Origin: Mycobacterium sp. GA-1841
Lineage (GTDB): Bacteria > Actinomycetota > Actinomycetes > Mycobacteriales > Mycobacteriaceae
Assembly: GCF_001954135.1 (NCBI RefSeq)
Contig: NZ_MBEQ01000042.1
Span: 1-64,000 of the forward strand
Length of the DNA: 64,000 bases
Direction of reading: 5' to 3'
Shown: in pieces, positions 10,859-22,045 of the stretch
Position numbering within the stretch: position 1 is the stretch's first letter
Layout of the letters: each line of letters begins with the position of its first letter
Made by a program: the position numbers and the translations under genes
The notes under the pieces: generated by a model
Seen by the model: the letters and a program-made list of their open reading frames with translations, nothing else
What the model was told of the DNA's origin: nothing
Databases searched by the model: none

Positions 10859-12106
10859 CTACTTTTTGTCGTACTCGTCTTCGTGCTCGTCATCGGACCC
10901 TTCGCCACCGCGCTGTAACAGCGGTATCAGAGTCACCACGATCGCGACCAGAATGGCCGCCGCCACCACCGCTCCGGTGTAGCGGGGATCGAAGAAAATC
11001 GTCGCGGCCGCACCGAAGGCGATGATGCCCACCCACAGATAGATCAGCAGCACTGCGCGCCGGTGCGAATGGCCGATCTGCAACAACCGATGGTGCAGAT
11101 GCATCTTGTCGGGACTGAGCGGGCTGCGGCCGGCCCGGGTGCGCCGGACGATCGCCAGCAACGTGTCGAGCGCGGGCACCAGCATCACGGCGATCACCAA
11201 CAAGAACGGCGAGAGCAGTGCGAACACGTCGCGGGCGCCGTAGGCGTTCTGGGAGATCGGGCCGGCAGCCGTCGTCGACGCCGCGCCCAGCATCAGGCCG
11301 ATCAGCATCGACCCTGAGTCGCCCATGAAGATCTTGGCCCGGTGAAAGTTGTGCGGCAGGAAGCCCAGGCACGCCCCGGCCAGGACCACCGAGATCACCG
11401 CCGGCGGATAGAACAGCACGTCACCACCGTGATCGCGCAGCAGGCCGACCGAGAACACACAGATGGCCAGCGCGGTGATGAGACCCAGGCCGGCGGCCAG
11501 GCCGTCGAGACCGTCGACGAAGTTCATCGCGTTGACGATCGACACCGTGAGCGCCAGCGTCAGCAGGATCGAGGACACCTGGTCGAGCACGATCGTGCCC
11601 ACTCCCCCGATCGGGATGTAGAGCACGCTCCACGCCACGCCCATGGTGACCAGCACGCTGGCCGCGGTGATCTGCCCGGCGAACTTCGTCAGGGCATCCA
11701 GACCCCAGCGGTCGTCGATCAGCCCGATGGCCATGATCAACCCGCCGGCCACCACCACCGCGGGCATACCGGTGGAATAGACGAAACCTCGTGTCAGCGC
11801 AGGCAGTTGAGAAGCCAACAGCACCGCGGCCGCCACCCCGATATACATGGCCAAGCCGCCCATACGGGGAATGGGATGCACATGGACATCACGTTCGCGG
11901 GGGTAGGCGACAGCGCCGAACCGGATGGCCAACACCCGCACCCAGCCGGTGGCGAAGTAGGTGATGATGGCCGCGGTCAGCCCGACGAGCGCCAGCTCTC
12001 TCAGCGGCACCCCGGCGCCGCGATCCGACAGCGCCAGAAGGCCGGTGTTGACCGCGGGGATCACTGCGTCGGCGGCCGTCATCACCGATGCACCGTACTG
12101 CAGCAA
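10859..12106 (-). CDS. wecA: Decaprenyl-phosphate GlcNAc-1-phosphate transferase WecA
   Basis: Transfers GlcNAc-1-phosphate to decaprenyl phosphate, starting the rhamnose-GlcNAc linker that joins arabinogalactan to peptidoglycan. The 415-residue polytopic membrane protein has about eleven hydrophobic segments, the metal-binding IGLIDDRWGLDAL region, the NAMNFVDGLDGLAAG motif and the cytoplasmic MHLHHRL histidine motif. Counterpart of Rv1302 (rfe). The C-terminus is acidic and basic (DDEHEDEYDKK). Start at 12106 reads MLQYGAS; a Met eight codons later is also possible. Confidence 0.94.
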   Translation of the reverse strand: MLQYGASVMTAADAVIPAVNTGLLALSDRGAGVPLRELALVGLTAAIITYFATGWVRVLAIRFGAVAYPRERDVHVHPIPRMGGLAMYIGVAAAVLLASQLPALTRGFVYSTGMPAVVVAGGLIMAIGLIDDRWGLDALTKFAGQITAASVLVTMGVAWSVLYIPIGGVGTIVLDQVSSILLTLALTVSIVNAMNFVDGLDGLAAGLGLITALAICVFSVGLLRDHGGDVLFYPPAVISVVLAGACLGFLPHNFHRAKIFMGDSGSMLIGLMLGAASTTAAGPISQNAYGARDVFALLSPFLLVIAVMLVPALDTLLAIVRRTRAGRSPLSPDKMHLHHRLLQIGHSHRRAVLLIYLWVGIIAFGAAATIFFDPRYTGAVVAAAILVAIVVTLIPLLQRGGEGSDDEHEDEYDKK

Positions 12107-12113
12107 GCTGAGT

Positions 12114-12773
12114 TCACTCCGTAGGCGTTGTCAGGCTGGCGGCTTCCACGCCGACGACCCTGGCGATGTCGGCGGCAGTGATCGGGCCCTCGCGCAGGAT
12201 GCGCGGGTGCGCGCCGGTGAGGTCGACGATCGTGGACGCGGCTTGCTGTTCGGCGGGGCCGCCGTCGAGGTAGACCTCGACCTTGTCCCCGAGTTGTTCG
12301 TGGGCCTCGGCCGCGGTCACCGCCGCGGGTTGGCCGGAGACGTTGGCACTGGACTGGGCCATCGGACCGACCTCGCGCAGCAGCTCGATCGCCACCGGGT
12401 GCAGCGGCATCCGGAGCATGACGCTGCCGTTGGCGTCGCCGAGATCCCACTGCAGAGACGGCGCCTGCGTGACGACGAGGCTCAGTGCGCCTGGCCAGAA
12501 AGCGCGGATCAGTTCCCGGGCGGCCGGCGGCACCGAGTACACGAGCCCGTCGATCGTGCTCCACGAACCGACGAACACCCCGACGGGCATGTGGCGGCCG
12601 CGGCCCTTGGCGGCGAGCAGACTGCCGACCGCCTCACGATCGAAGGCGTCGGCCCCGATCCCGTACACGGTGTCGGTCGGCATCACCACCAGCCGGCCGC
12701 CCTTGACCGCGCTGGCCGCCGAGGCGATGCCGGTCGCACGCTGATCGACATCGGTGCAATCGAAGATGGTCAT
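12114..12773 (-). CDS. L-threonylcarbamoyladenylate synthase (Sua5/YrdC family)
   Basis: Makes threonylcarbamoyl-AMP from threonine, bicarbonate and ATP for the universal t6A37 tRNA modification. The 219-residue protein has the YrdC signature MPTDTVYGIGADAFD near 31-45 and the nucleotide-binding K-R-x-R region (AAKGRGRHMPVGVFV). Counterpart of Rv1301. It lacks the extra C-terminal Sua5 domain, so YrdC-type length. The gene lies 7 nt upstream of wecA and 30 nt after prmC. Confidence 0.93.
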   Translation of the reverse strand: MTIFDCTDVDQRATGIASAASAVKGGRLVVMPTDTVYGIGADAFDREAVGSLLAAKGRGRHMPVGVFVGSWSTIDGLVYSVPPAARELIRAFWPGALSLVVTQAPSLQWDLGDANGSVMLRMPLHPVAIELLREVGPMAQSSANVSGQPAAVTAAEAHEQLGDKVEVYLDGGPAEQQAASTIVDLTGAHPRILREGPITAADIARVVGVEAASLTTPTE

Positions 12774-12803
12774 GTCGGCTCCCCGGTCGGTGCGCGCATC
12801 AAC

Positions 12804-13649
12804 TCAGCTTCTCCCAATCCGGGTCGCGGTGACAAAGCGGGGTCGTCCGGCCAGGTCGCGGCGCCCGGTCACGCCGGTGAAATGTCCGTCGTCGACGAAA
12901 GCATCGACGGTCAGCTGCGAGGTGGTGTCGTCGTGTTCGACGGCGCACGGCGCGTCGGCACGCAGCCATCGGGCGGCCAGAGCGACGATCGGCCGGATCA
13001 CCGACATCCCGTCCGGGCCGCCGAACAGCGCACGGGCCGGATCGTGGTCGGCCACCTCGGGTTCCAGGACGGTGCCCTCGGGGATGTACGGCGGATTGGA
13101 CACCAGCAGGTCCACCCGGTCATCGAGTTCGGGCGCCAGCCCGGACGTCGTGACGTCGGCGGCCACCACCTCGACGCGCGTCCCGGCCGCGTTGCGCCGG
13201 GCGAATTCGAGCGCGGCGGGCGAGTCCTCGACGGCCAGCACCCGGGCGTCGGGGTGTGCGGCGGCCAGCGCCAATGCCAGCGCACCCGATCCCGTGCACA
13301 GGTCGACGATCACAGGGTTGGGCGGAAGCGGTTGGGCCAGAGCCCATTCCAACAGCGACTCGGTTTCCGGCCGGGGAACGAAGACGCCCGGCCCGACCGC
13401 GAGGGTCAGCGGACCGAAGGCCGCGGTACCGAGAAGGTGCTGCAGGGGTATCCGCCGTGAGCGGGCGGCGACCAGTTCGTCGTAGGCGGCGTGGAACTGC
13501 ACACCGGGATCGTCGAGCAGCAGCAACCGGCCACGGTCGACACCCGCGACGTGCGCGGCCAGCAGTTCGGCGTCGATACGTGGGGATGCGACGCCCGCGG
13601 CGGCCAGCTGGGCCGTTGCGGCGTCGATCGCCTGCCGCAGTGGGGTCAT
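12804..13649 (-). CDS. prmC: Release factor glutamine methyltransferase PrmC (HemK)
   Basis: SAM-dependent methylase that modifies the GGQ glutamine of release factors. 281 residues: N-terminal helical substrate-binding part, SAM loop [15 protein letters not shown] (about 118-132) and the catalytic NPPY motif ([10 protein letters not shown], about 190). Its ATG overlaps the prfA stop by ATGA, so enzyme and substrate gene are translationally coupled. The reading frame continues upstream through prfA in another frame, which is not coding. Confidence 0.95.
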   Translation of the reverse strand: MTPLRQAIDAATAQLAAAGVASPRIDAELLAAHVAGVDRGRLLLLDDPGVQFHAAYDELVAARSRRIPLQHLLGTAAFGPLTLAVGPGVFVPRPETESLLEWALAQPLPPNPVIVDLCTGSGALALALAAAHPDARVLAVEDSPAALEFARRNAAGTRVEVVAADVTTSGLAPELDDRVDLLVSNPPYIPEGTVLEPEVADHDPARALFGGPDGMSVIRPIVALAARWLRADAPCAVEHDDTTSQLTVDAFVDDGHFTGVTGRRDLAGRPRFVTATRIGRS

Positions 13650-14752
13650 GACTTCGCCGGCGAGCCGGCCGATGTCTCCTGCTGAAGCCGTGCCTGTTTG
13701 TCGGCGACGCCCAACGCGTCGAGCAGTGCGTCGAGTTCTCCGTCGAGCACCTGGTCGAGGTTGTGGGCCTTGAAGTTGATCCGGTGATCGGCGATCCGGT
13801 TCTCCGGGAAGTTGTAGGTCCGGATGCGCTCGCTGCGGTCGACTGTGCGGATCTGGCTGGCCCGGTCGGCCGAGGCGTCGGCCTGGGCCTGTTCTTCGGC
13901 CAGTGCCTGTAGCCGGGCGGCCAGCACCTGCATCGCCCGGGCCTTGTTCTGCAGCTGCGAACGTTCGTTCTGGCAGGTGACGACGATGCCGGTGGGCAGG
14001 TGGGTGATGCGCACCGCCGAGTCGGTGGTGTTCACGCCCTGACCGCCCTTGCCCGAGGATCGGTACACGTCGATGCGCAGATCCGACTCGTCGATCTGGA
14101 CCTGCTCGACCTCGTCGGGCTCCGGGTAGACCAGCACCCCGGCGGCCGAGGTGTGCACCCGGCCCTGCGATTCGGTGACCGGCACCCGCTGCACGCGGTG
14201 CACGCCGCCTTCGAACTTCAGCCGCGACCACACGCCGTCGGCGGAATCGCCCTTGCTGGTGATCGACAACGTGGCGTCCTTGTAGCCGCCGAGATCGGAG
14301 AACGTCTCGTCGAGCACCGTCACCGACCAGCCGTGCCGTTCGGCGTACCGGATGTACATGCGGGCCAGGTCGGCGGCGAACAGCGCCGACTCTTCCCCGC
14401 CTTCCCCGGACTTGACCTCCATCACGATGTCGTCGGCATCGTGCGGGTCCCGGGGCGCCAGCTGGTCGGTCAGTTGGGCGTCGAGTTCGGCGACCTTGGT
14501 GGTCAACTCGTCCACCTCGGCGGCAAAGCTGGCATCGTCGGCGGCGAGCTCACGGGCCGCCTCCAGGTCACCGCGGGCGGCCTCCAACTTGCGGTAGGTG
14601 CCCACGACCGGCGACACCTGGGCGAACCGTCGGCCCACTTTGCGCGCGGCTGCGGCGTCGGCGTGCAGATTCGGGTCGGCGAGCTGGCGCTCGAGGTCAG
14701 CGTGCTCGGCCAGCAAAGCTTCGATCGCCGGCGCCACATCTGTGTCGGTCAC
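13646..14752 (-). CDS. prfA: Peptide chain release factor 1
   Basis: Terminates translation at UAA and UAG. 368 residues with a PAT-type anticodon-mimic domain and the GGQ catalytic loop ([20 protein letters not shown], about 225-245). Codon 1 is a GTG at 14752 preceded by AAGGAG; the longer frame to an ATG at 14818 has no homology. A strong hairpin separates it from rpmE. Confidence 0.96.
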   Translation of the reverse strand: MTDTDVAPAIEALLAEHADLERQLADPNLHADAAAARKVGRRFAQVSPVVGTYRKLEAARGDLEAARELAADDASFAAEVDELTTKVAELDAQLTDQLAPRDPHDADDIVMEVKSGEGGEESALFAADLARMYIRYAERHGWSVTVLDETFSDLGGYKDATLSITSKGDSADGVWSRLKFEGGVHRVQRVPVTESQGRVHTSAAGVLVYPEPDEVEQVQIDESDLRIDVYRSSGKGGQGVNTTDSAVRITHLPTGIVVTCQNERSQLQNKARAMQVLAARLQALAEEQAQADASADRASQIRTVDRSERIRTYNFPENRIADHRINFKAHNLDQVLDGELDALLDALGVADKQARLQQETSAGSPAKS

Positions 14753-14796
14753 TGGCAACTCCTTCCTGTCCGTCCCGAATTCGGCCGTGAAACGAG

Positions 14797-14840
14797 AACA
14801 GCGCCCAGATCTGCGCATCTGCGACAGATCGGGCGCTGTT
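14797..14840 (-). terminator. Hairpin between rpmE and prfA
   Basis: Seven nt after the rpmE stop: a 10-bp perfect stem (AACAGCGCCC with GGGCGCTGTT) extended by 6 bp (AGATCTG/CAGATC, one bulge). On the minus strand it is followed by TTCTCGTTTC. It probably terminates or attenuates rpmE transcripts, with prfA partly read through or served by its own promoter. Confidence 0.7.
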
Positions 14841-14847
14841 GACGTAG

Positions 14848-15087
14848 CTACTTGTCGGCGGCAGCCTTGTCACCGGCCGGCTTGCGCTTGCCGTACCGCT
14901 TCTCGAAGCGGGCCACGCGGCCGCCGCTGTCGAGGATCTTCTGCTTGCCGGTGTAGAACGGGTGGCACTGCGAGCAGACCTCGACCACGATCTGGCCGCT
15001 CTGCTTGGTGCTGCGGGTCTGGAAGGTATTGCCGCAACCACAGTGCACCGTGGTGTCGACATACTCAGGGTGAATGCCTGTTTTCAT
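14848..15087 (-). CDS. rpmE: Ribosomal protein bL31, zinc-binding (C+) form
   Basis: 79-residue 50S subunit protein. The zinc ligands are all present: C-x-C at 16 and 18 (HCGCGN) and C-x-x-C at about 36 and 39 (VCSQCHPF). Bacteria with this form often keep a second, cysteine-free copy under zinc control; none is in this window. The lysine-rich tail is normal. The ATG at 15087 follows a GAGGAA-type ribosome binding site. Confidence 0.96.
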   Translation of the reverse strand: MKTGIHPEYVDTTVHCGCGNTFQTRSTKQSGQIVVEVCSQCHPFYTGKQKILDSGGRVARFEKRYGKRKPAGDKAAADK

Positions 15088-15211
15088 GGGTTCCTCTTCA
15101 ATCGTTGGCCCGGGTCGCCCGTGATTCAGATGGACGTGAACCGGGACCGAGGGTCGGCGGTCCATTATGCCAGGTCAACCGCCAACAGCCTAAACGCGTG
15201 ATGAGCGGCGG

Positions 15212-16801
15212 CTATTCCCCCGGCGTTCCCGCGGGGCCGACGGTGTAGCCACTCCCCCGTCGATGCCACAGCACGCGGCCCCGGTCTTCGGCACCGGCCG
15301 CGATCAACTCGCGTTTGAGGACTTTGTTGGTGGCCGTCGTCGGTAGTTGGTCGGCGATCCAGACATGACGCGGCCACGCCTTGGGCGACAGGTCGGATTG
15401 GGCGGCCAGGAACTCGGCGAACTCGGTTGGGTCCAGCACCGCGTCGTCCTGCAGCACGATCGCGGCCATCACCTGGTCACCGACGTACTCGTCGGGCACC
15501 GGGTAGACCGCGACGTGGTTGACGGCCGGATGACGGCCGAGAATCCGTTCGATGGGTGCCGAGGTCATGTTCTCGCCGTCGACGCGCATCCAGTCCGCCG
15601 TCCGTCCGGCCAGGTAGATCCAACCGTCGGCGTCGCGGTAGGCCAGGTCACCGGACCAGTACATGCCGTGACGCAGCCGATCCTGGGTGGCAGAGTCGTC
15701 GTTGTAGTAGCCCTGAAACAGCCCGGCGCCGGTGGTGTTGACCAGTTCGCCGATCGCCTTGTCTCCGTTGACCAGGACACCGTCGGCATCGAATTCGGCG
15801 ACCGCGCATTCGGTCACGGTCTGCGGGTCGTAGATCGCCACCCCGGGGAAGCCCTTGCCCACCGAGCCCTGCGGGCAGCCGTCCTCTCGCGTGACGATCA
15901 CCGCGCCCTCGGTGGAACCGAAACCGTCCCACACCTTGGCGCCGAACCGGCGACCGAACTCGGCGATGTCCCGATCGCTGGCCTCATTGCCGAAGGCCAC
16001 CCGCAACGGGTTGTCGATGTCGTCGGGCTTTTCCGGCGTCGCCAGCACATAGGCCAGCGGCTTTCCGACGTAGTTCATGTAAGTGGCGCCGTAGCGGCGT
16101 AGGTCGGGCAGGAACCCCGAGGACGAGAACGTCGCCGGGGCCATCGCCGCACCAGAGCCCACGGCAACACTCCAACCGGCCAGCAGGGCGTTGGAGTGGA
16201 ACAGCGGCATCGACAGATAGCAGACGTCCTGCACGGTGACACCGAAGCGTTCGACCAGGGCCATCCCGGCGAACAGCACCGTCATGTGGGCCACCTGGAC
16301 GGCCTTGGGGTCACCGCTGGTGCCGGAGGTGAAGATCATCATGAACGTGTCGGTCGGACCGACTTCGCGCAGCGGCGCGAGTTCCCCGGCGTCGGCGCAC
16401 AACTGCGCCCATTCGTCGCCGTCGGTCTCCAGGACCCGCACGCCGGGTAGGTCCAGCCCGGCCAGCAGATCGCGGTGGGCCGCGTCGGTGAGCAGGATCT
16501 GGCAGTCCGCGCGCAGGATGTCCTTGGCCAGCGCGGCGCCGCGACGGGTGTTGTTGATGCCGCACAACACGTAACCGCCGAGGGCGGCCGCGGCCATCGC
16601 GGTGAGCATGTCCGGTGTGTTGCCCAGCAGTGTGCCGATGTGGACCGGCCGGCCCGGATCGGCCAGCATCAGCAGGGCGGCCGCCTGTCGCTTGGCGGAG
16701 GCGAGGTGTTCGCGCCAGGTCCACCTATTGTCGCCGTACTTGACGGCGATCGCGTCGCTCCCTTCGTGTTCGCGGAGCAACTGCTGCAGCGTTTCGGCCA
16801 T
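15212..16801 (-). CDS. Fatty acyl-CoA/AMP ligase, FadD family
   Basis: 529-residue ANL-superfamily enzyme expected to activate a fatty or other carboxylic acid as acyl-AMP and then acyl-CoA. Visible motifs: the ATP P-loop MIFTSGTSGDPKAV (about 155-168), DGFGSTEGAV, YWSGDLAYRD and the C-terminal catalytic Lys in TTATNKVLKREL. Overall shape is FadD1/FadD17-like; the substrate cannot be told. It is inserted between rpmE and rho, which are neighbours in M. tuberculosis, and is divergent from a TetR gene. About 110 nt separate the two start codons if the regulator starts at 16914. Confidence 0.88.
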   Translation of the reverse strand: MAETLQQLLREHEGSDAIAVKYGDNRWTWREHLASAKRQAAALLMLADPGRPVHIGTLLGNTPDMLTAMAAAALGGYVLCGINNTRRGAALAKDILRADCQILLTDAAHRDLLAGLDLPGVRVLETDGDEWAQLCADAGELAPLREVGPTDTFMMIFTSGTSGDPKAVQVAHMTVLFAGMALVERFGVTVQDVCYLSMPLFHSNALLAGWSVAVGSGAAMAPATFSSSGFLPDLRRYGATYMNYVGKPLAYVLATPEKPDDIDNPLRVAFGNEASDRDIAEFGRRFGAKVWDGFGSTEGAVIVTREDGCPQGSVGKGFPGVAIYDPQTVTECAVAEFDADGVLVNGDKAIGELVNTTGAGLFQGYYNDDSATQDRLRHGMYWSGDLAYRDADGWIYLAGRTADWMRVDGENMTSAPIERILGRHPAVNHVAVYPVPDEYVGDQVMAAIVLQDDAVLDPTEFAEFLAAQSDLSPKAWPRHVWIADQLPTTATNKVLKRELIAAGAEDRGRVLWHRRGSGYTVGPAGTPGE

Positions 16802-16913
16802 CGGAGGATCCCCAAGCTAAGTGAACAGATCGACAAAACTGTCTACCATGGTGTGGCGCGACAGGGAACGTCCTTGGCACAATCATCTCCCAGCCCCACC
16901 AGAGCGTCAGGAG

Positions 16914-17540
16914 ATGCCCGAGTTGACCAGCACTGATCCGCGCCTTGAGGTCGGCCGCAGCGTGCGCGATCGACTCATGGACGCGGCCGAGGAATGCTTG
17001 CGGACCAAAGGGATTCGCGCGACGACGGTTTCGGAGGTGGCCGAGGCCGCCGGCGTGTCGCGCGGGTGGCTCTACCGGCACTTTCCCGACAAGGTCTCGC
17101 TGCTGGGCGCGGTGATCGTGCGACTCAACGACACGTTCTGGTCGGAAGCCCACGCCATGCTCGAGCAGATCGACGGTTTGGACCGCCAACTCGCCTGGGG
17201 GGTGGGCAACGGCCTACGCGCCTATGACGATCCAGGCGCGGTGCTGCTCAAACTTCGCACCGACGAGCCCGAGGAGTTCGCCGCCTGCGCCGGCGCGGGC
17301 GTGCAAGGCCTCGTCCCCGATCTGGCCGAATTCTGGACCCGCTACCTTCGGTCCGCCCGCGACCGAGGCGAGGTCCACGCCGACATCGACACCGCGGAGG
17401 CTTCGGAATGGGTTGCGCGAGTGGTCATTTCACTTGCCACGGTACCGGGCAACACATTGGACCCCAATGACGGAGATGCGGTACTGGCCCACGTGCGACG
17501 CTACGTGATGCCGGGCTTGAAAGCCGATCCCGCACTCTGA
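16914..17540 (+). CDS. TetR family transcriptional regulator
   Basis: About 208 residues with an N-terminal helix-turn-helix (ATTVSEVAEAAGVSRGWLYRHFPDK, split here as ATTVSEVAEAAGVS and RGWLYRHFPDK). The C-terminal ligand domain is unassigned. Divergent from the acyl-CoA ligase and so its likely repressor. An ATG at 16914 directly abuts AGGAG; a TTG three codons later (16923) has that AGGAG at an ideal 9 nt, so the true start may be the TTG. The shared upstream region holds GACA-N4-TGTC (16832-16843) and the palindrome ACCATGGT (16845-16852), weak operator candidates. Confidence 0.85.
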   Translation: MPELTSTDPRLEVGRSVRDRLMDAAEECLRTKGIRATTVSEVAEAAGVSRGWLYRHFPDKVSLLGAVIVRLNDTFWSEAHAMLEQIDGLDRQLAWGVGNGLRAYDDPGAVLLKLRTDEPEEFAACAGAGVQGLVPDLAEFWTRYLRSARDRGEVHADIDTAEASEWVARVVISLATVPGNTLDPNDGDAVLAHVRRYVMPGLKADPAL

Positions 17541-17545
17541 CGCAA

Positions 17546-17570
17546 AAGGCCCCGCCGGTGGCGGGGCCTT
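17546..17570. terminator. Bidirectional intrinsic terminator between TetR gene and rho
   Basis: Perfect 11-bp stem (AAGGCCCCGCC with GGCGGGGCCTT) around a 3-nt loop, 5 nt after the TetR stop and 16 nt after the rho stop. On the minus strand the stem ends in a TTTT run, so it fits rho best; it can also stop the converging regulator transcript. Confidence 0.88.
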
Positions 17571-17586
17571 ACGCGCGTCGTATGGA

Positions 17587-19680
17587 TCAGTCGACGTCCA
17601 TCGAGCCGGGCGCGGTCTTGGAGACCTGGACCAGGAACTCGTAGTTGTTCTTGGTCTTGCGCAGCTGGCTCATCAGCAGGTCGATGGCCTGATGGGAATC
17701 CAGGCCGGACAGCACCCGGCGCAGCTTGTGCACGATCGCGAACTCGTCCGGGCTGAGCAGCAGCTCGTCCTTGCGGGTACCGGACGGGTTGACGTCCACC
17801 GCCGGGAACACCCGACGCTCGGCGATCTTGCGGTCGAGCTTGAGCTCGGCGTTACCCGTGCCCTTGAACTCCTCGAAGATCACCGTGTCACCGGTGGAGC
17901 CGGTCTCGACCATCGCCGTGGCGATGATGGTCAACGAGCCGCCGTGTTCGATGTTGCGCGCCGCACCGAGGAAACGCTTCGGCGGGTACAGCGCGGTGGA
18001 ATCCACACCACCGGACAGGATGCGACCCGAGGCCGGGGACGCGTTGTTGTACGCACGGCCCAGACGGGTGATCGAGTCCAGGAGCACGACGACGTCCTTG
18101 CCCTGCTCGACCAGGCGCTTGGCCCGTTCGATCGCCAACTCGGCGGCCTGGGTGTGGTCTGACGGCGGACGGTCGAAGGTCGAGGCGATGACCTCACCCT
18201 TCACCGAGCGCTGCATGTCGGTGACCTCTTCCGGACGCTCGTCGACGAGCACCACCATCAGGTGGCATTCCGGGTTGTTCTTCGTGATCGCGTTGGCGAT
18301 GTCCTGCATGATCGTGGTCTTACCGGCCTTGGGCGGCGACACGATCAGGGCACGCTGCCCCTTGCCGATCGGCATGATCAGATCGATCACACGGGTGGTC
18401 AGCCGCTCGGGCGTGGTCTCCAGGCGCAGCCGCTGGTTCGGGTACAGCGGGGTCAGCTTGGTGAAGTCCGGCCGGTTCTTGGCCGCTTCGACCGGACCGC
18501 CGTTGACGCTGTCCAGACGCACCAGCGGGTTGAACTTCTGCCGCGGGTTGTTGCCGCCGCTGTCGCCCTCGCGAGGCACGCGCACCGCTCCGGTGACCGC
18601 ATCACCACGACGCAGTCCGTTCTTGCGGACCATGTTCATCGAGACGTAGACGTCATTCGGTCCGGCCAGGTAGCCCGACGTGCGGACGAAGGCGTAGTTG
18701 TCCAGCACATCGAGGATGCCGGCGACCGGCTGGACGACGTCGTCCTCGCGCAGCTCGGTCTCGCCACCGCCCTCGCCGCCACGTTCCCCGCGGCGGCGAC
18801 GGTCACGGTCGCGGAAGCGACGGCCGCGCCGGCCCTGACGGCCGTCTCCATCGCCATCGTCATCGGCGTTGGAATTGCCGCCCCGGTTCTGCTGGTTGTC
18901 GGACTGATCGGACTGGTCGCGAGCCTGGCCTTTGTCCTGCTTCTGGTCCCGGTCTTGCTTTTGGTCCCGGTCCTGTTTTTGGTCCCGGTCCTGCTTTTGG
19001 TCGCGGTCCTGCTTTTGGTCGCGCTTCTCGTCCTGCTTGTTCTCGCCGTCGGACTGCTCGCGCTTGTCGCGCCGGTCCTGCCGGTCGCGCTTGGGCTGCT
19101 TTTCCTGCGGCTCAGCGGACTCGGTCTTGGCGTCGGCTCCGGCCTCGGCCGGGGTATCGGCCTTCGCCTCACCCTTGGCTTCGTTCTTTGCCTCGCTCTT
19201 GACCTCGCTCTTGGGCGAGTCGTCCTTGCCGGCGTCCTCGGCGGCGGGCGCACCGGCCTGGCGCGAGGAGCCCCGACGCTCACGGCGACGCGGCGCCTGC
19301 TGCTCGCCGGCATCGGCACCGGTGTCCTGCTGGGCGTCGGCGGCGGCCTGCTGAGGGGCCTCGGTGGCGCCGTTGGACTCGCCACGGTGGGCACGGATAG
19401 CTGCGATCAGTTCGCTCTTGCGGAGGCCGGACGCGCCTTCGACGCCGATTTCCTTGGCCAGCGCACGCAGCTCAGGCAGCACCATGGTCGACAGCGACGC
19501 GGGCCGGGCGCCCGAAGCGCGCCGCGCGGTGTTCGATCCGGACGCAGAGGCAGCAGCCGGGGCCGCGGTACCGACGGTCGCAGCGCTTTCAGATGATCCG
19601 GCGCTTTCAGATGTCACGGCAGTCGGCAAATCCCCAGTGCCGTTGGCATTGTCAGCCGTGAAGAGGTCCGTATCTGTCAC
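17587..19680 (-). CDS. rho: Transcription termination factor Rho with long disordered insert
   Basis: Hexameric RNA-dependent ATPase that ends transcription. 697 residues, far longer than the 419 of E. coli Rho. Order: a leader of about 60 residues, the Rho_N helical domain (about 62-100), a charged disordered insert (about 101-310), the cold-shock RNA-binding domain (about 311-400) and the ATPase core with P-loop PPKAGKTT at 449-456. The insert contains five copies of a DRDQKQ hexapeptide (about 220-250) and an Arg-rich stretch before the core. The core reads IIATAMVETG where E. coli has Leu in place of Met; this change is reported to underlie bicyclomycin insensitivity of M. tuberculosis Rho. 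GTG start with an AAAGGAAA ribosome binding site. Confidence 0.96.
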   Translation of the reverse strand: MTDTDLFTADNANGTGDLPTAVTSESAGSSESAATVGTAAPAAASASGSNTARRASGARPASLSTMVLPELRALAKEIGVEGASGLRKSELIAAIRAHRGESNGATEAPQQAAADAQQDTGADAGEQQAPRRRERRGSSRQAGAPAAEDAGKDDSPKSEVKSEAKNEAKGEAKADTPAEAGADAKTESAEPQEKQPKRDRQDRRDKREQSDGENKQDEKRDQKQDRDQKQDRDQKQDRDQKQDRDQKQDKGQARDQSDQSDNQQNRGGNSNADDDGDGDGRQGRRGRRFRDRDRRRRGERGGEGGGETELREDDVVQPVAGILDVLDNYAFVRTSGYLAGPNDVYVSMNMVRKNGLRRGDAVTGAVRVPREGDSGGNNPRQKFNPLVRLDSVNGGPVEAAKNRPDFTKLTPLYPNQRLRLETTPERLTTRVIDLIMPIGKGQRALIVSPPKAGKTTIMQDIANAITKNNPECHLMVVLVDERPEEVTDMQRSVKGEVIASTFDRPPSDHTQAAELAIERAKRLVEQGKDVVVLLDSITRLGRAYNNASPASGRILSGGVDSTALYPPKRFLGAARNIEHGGSLTIIATAMVETGSTGDTVIFEEFKGTGNAELKLDRKIAERRVFPAVDVNPSGTRKDELLLSPDEFAIVHKLRRVLSGLDSHQAIDLLMSQLRKTKNNYEFLVQVSKTAPGSMDVD
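18931..19020 (-). repeat. 18-bp in-frame tandem repeat in rho
   Basis: Five tandem near-identical 18-bp units encoding (DRDQKQ)n, residues about 220-250 of Rho. Units differ by few bases, mostly at third codon positions. It lies in the disordered insert, so copy number could change without touching the ATPase core. Confidence 0.85.
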
Positions 19681-19992
19681 GGATTTCCTTTCTTTCCCTC
19701 GCTCATCAGGTCGCGCGAGGGTTCCCCAAAGGTCGATGCGCGTTCAGCTGAACCGCTGATCGCGTAGCTCACACCGTCGCCTGTGCAACGGCGATCGCCA
19801 GGATTCGCCGATATACGGCGAACCGTCAGTCCACGAGTAGAACACAAGAAGATTGGGTGGTCGTCCTGGTGTCGACGCAGGCAGAGACCCTGCGAATGCT
19901 GGACAAAAGCGAGAATAACTCGCTTTTGTGAAGTAATCAAGCAACGCAGACGGTGTGCGTGTGGCGCTCACTACTCCTCATGTCGCCCCTCG
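19681..19992 (-). promoter_or_regulatory. thrB-rho intergenic region: rho promoter/leader
   Basis: 312 nt without a gene. From thrB towards rho it holds a perfect terminator hairpin (19903-19929), an inverted repeat TTCGCCG-N5-CGGCGAA (19805-19823) that could be an operator, and a 7-bp stem CCCTCGC/GCGAGGG (19696-19721) ending 15 nt before the rho GTG. That last stem is close enough to affect ribosome access or Rho loading in an autoregulatory leader. No -10/-35 pair could be assigned with confidence. Confidence 0.5.
19903..19929 (-). terminator. Terminator of the lysA-thrACB operon
   Basis: Perfect 11-bp stem (ACAAAAGCGAG with CTCGCTTTTGT) with a 5-nt A/T loop, 63 nt past the thrB stop. The descending arm carries TTTTGT, so it resembles an A/T-flanked intrinsic terminator usable in both directions. 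Confidence 0.72.

Positions 19993-22041
<2,049 letters not shown>

Positions 22042-22045
<4 letters not shown>

Noticed and set aside
18262..19596. Hydrophobic Val/Leu-rich plus-strand frame that looks like a membrane protein
   Set aside because: Antisense of the charged rho insert; the repeats produce artificial LLVPVL-like strings.
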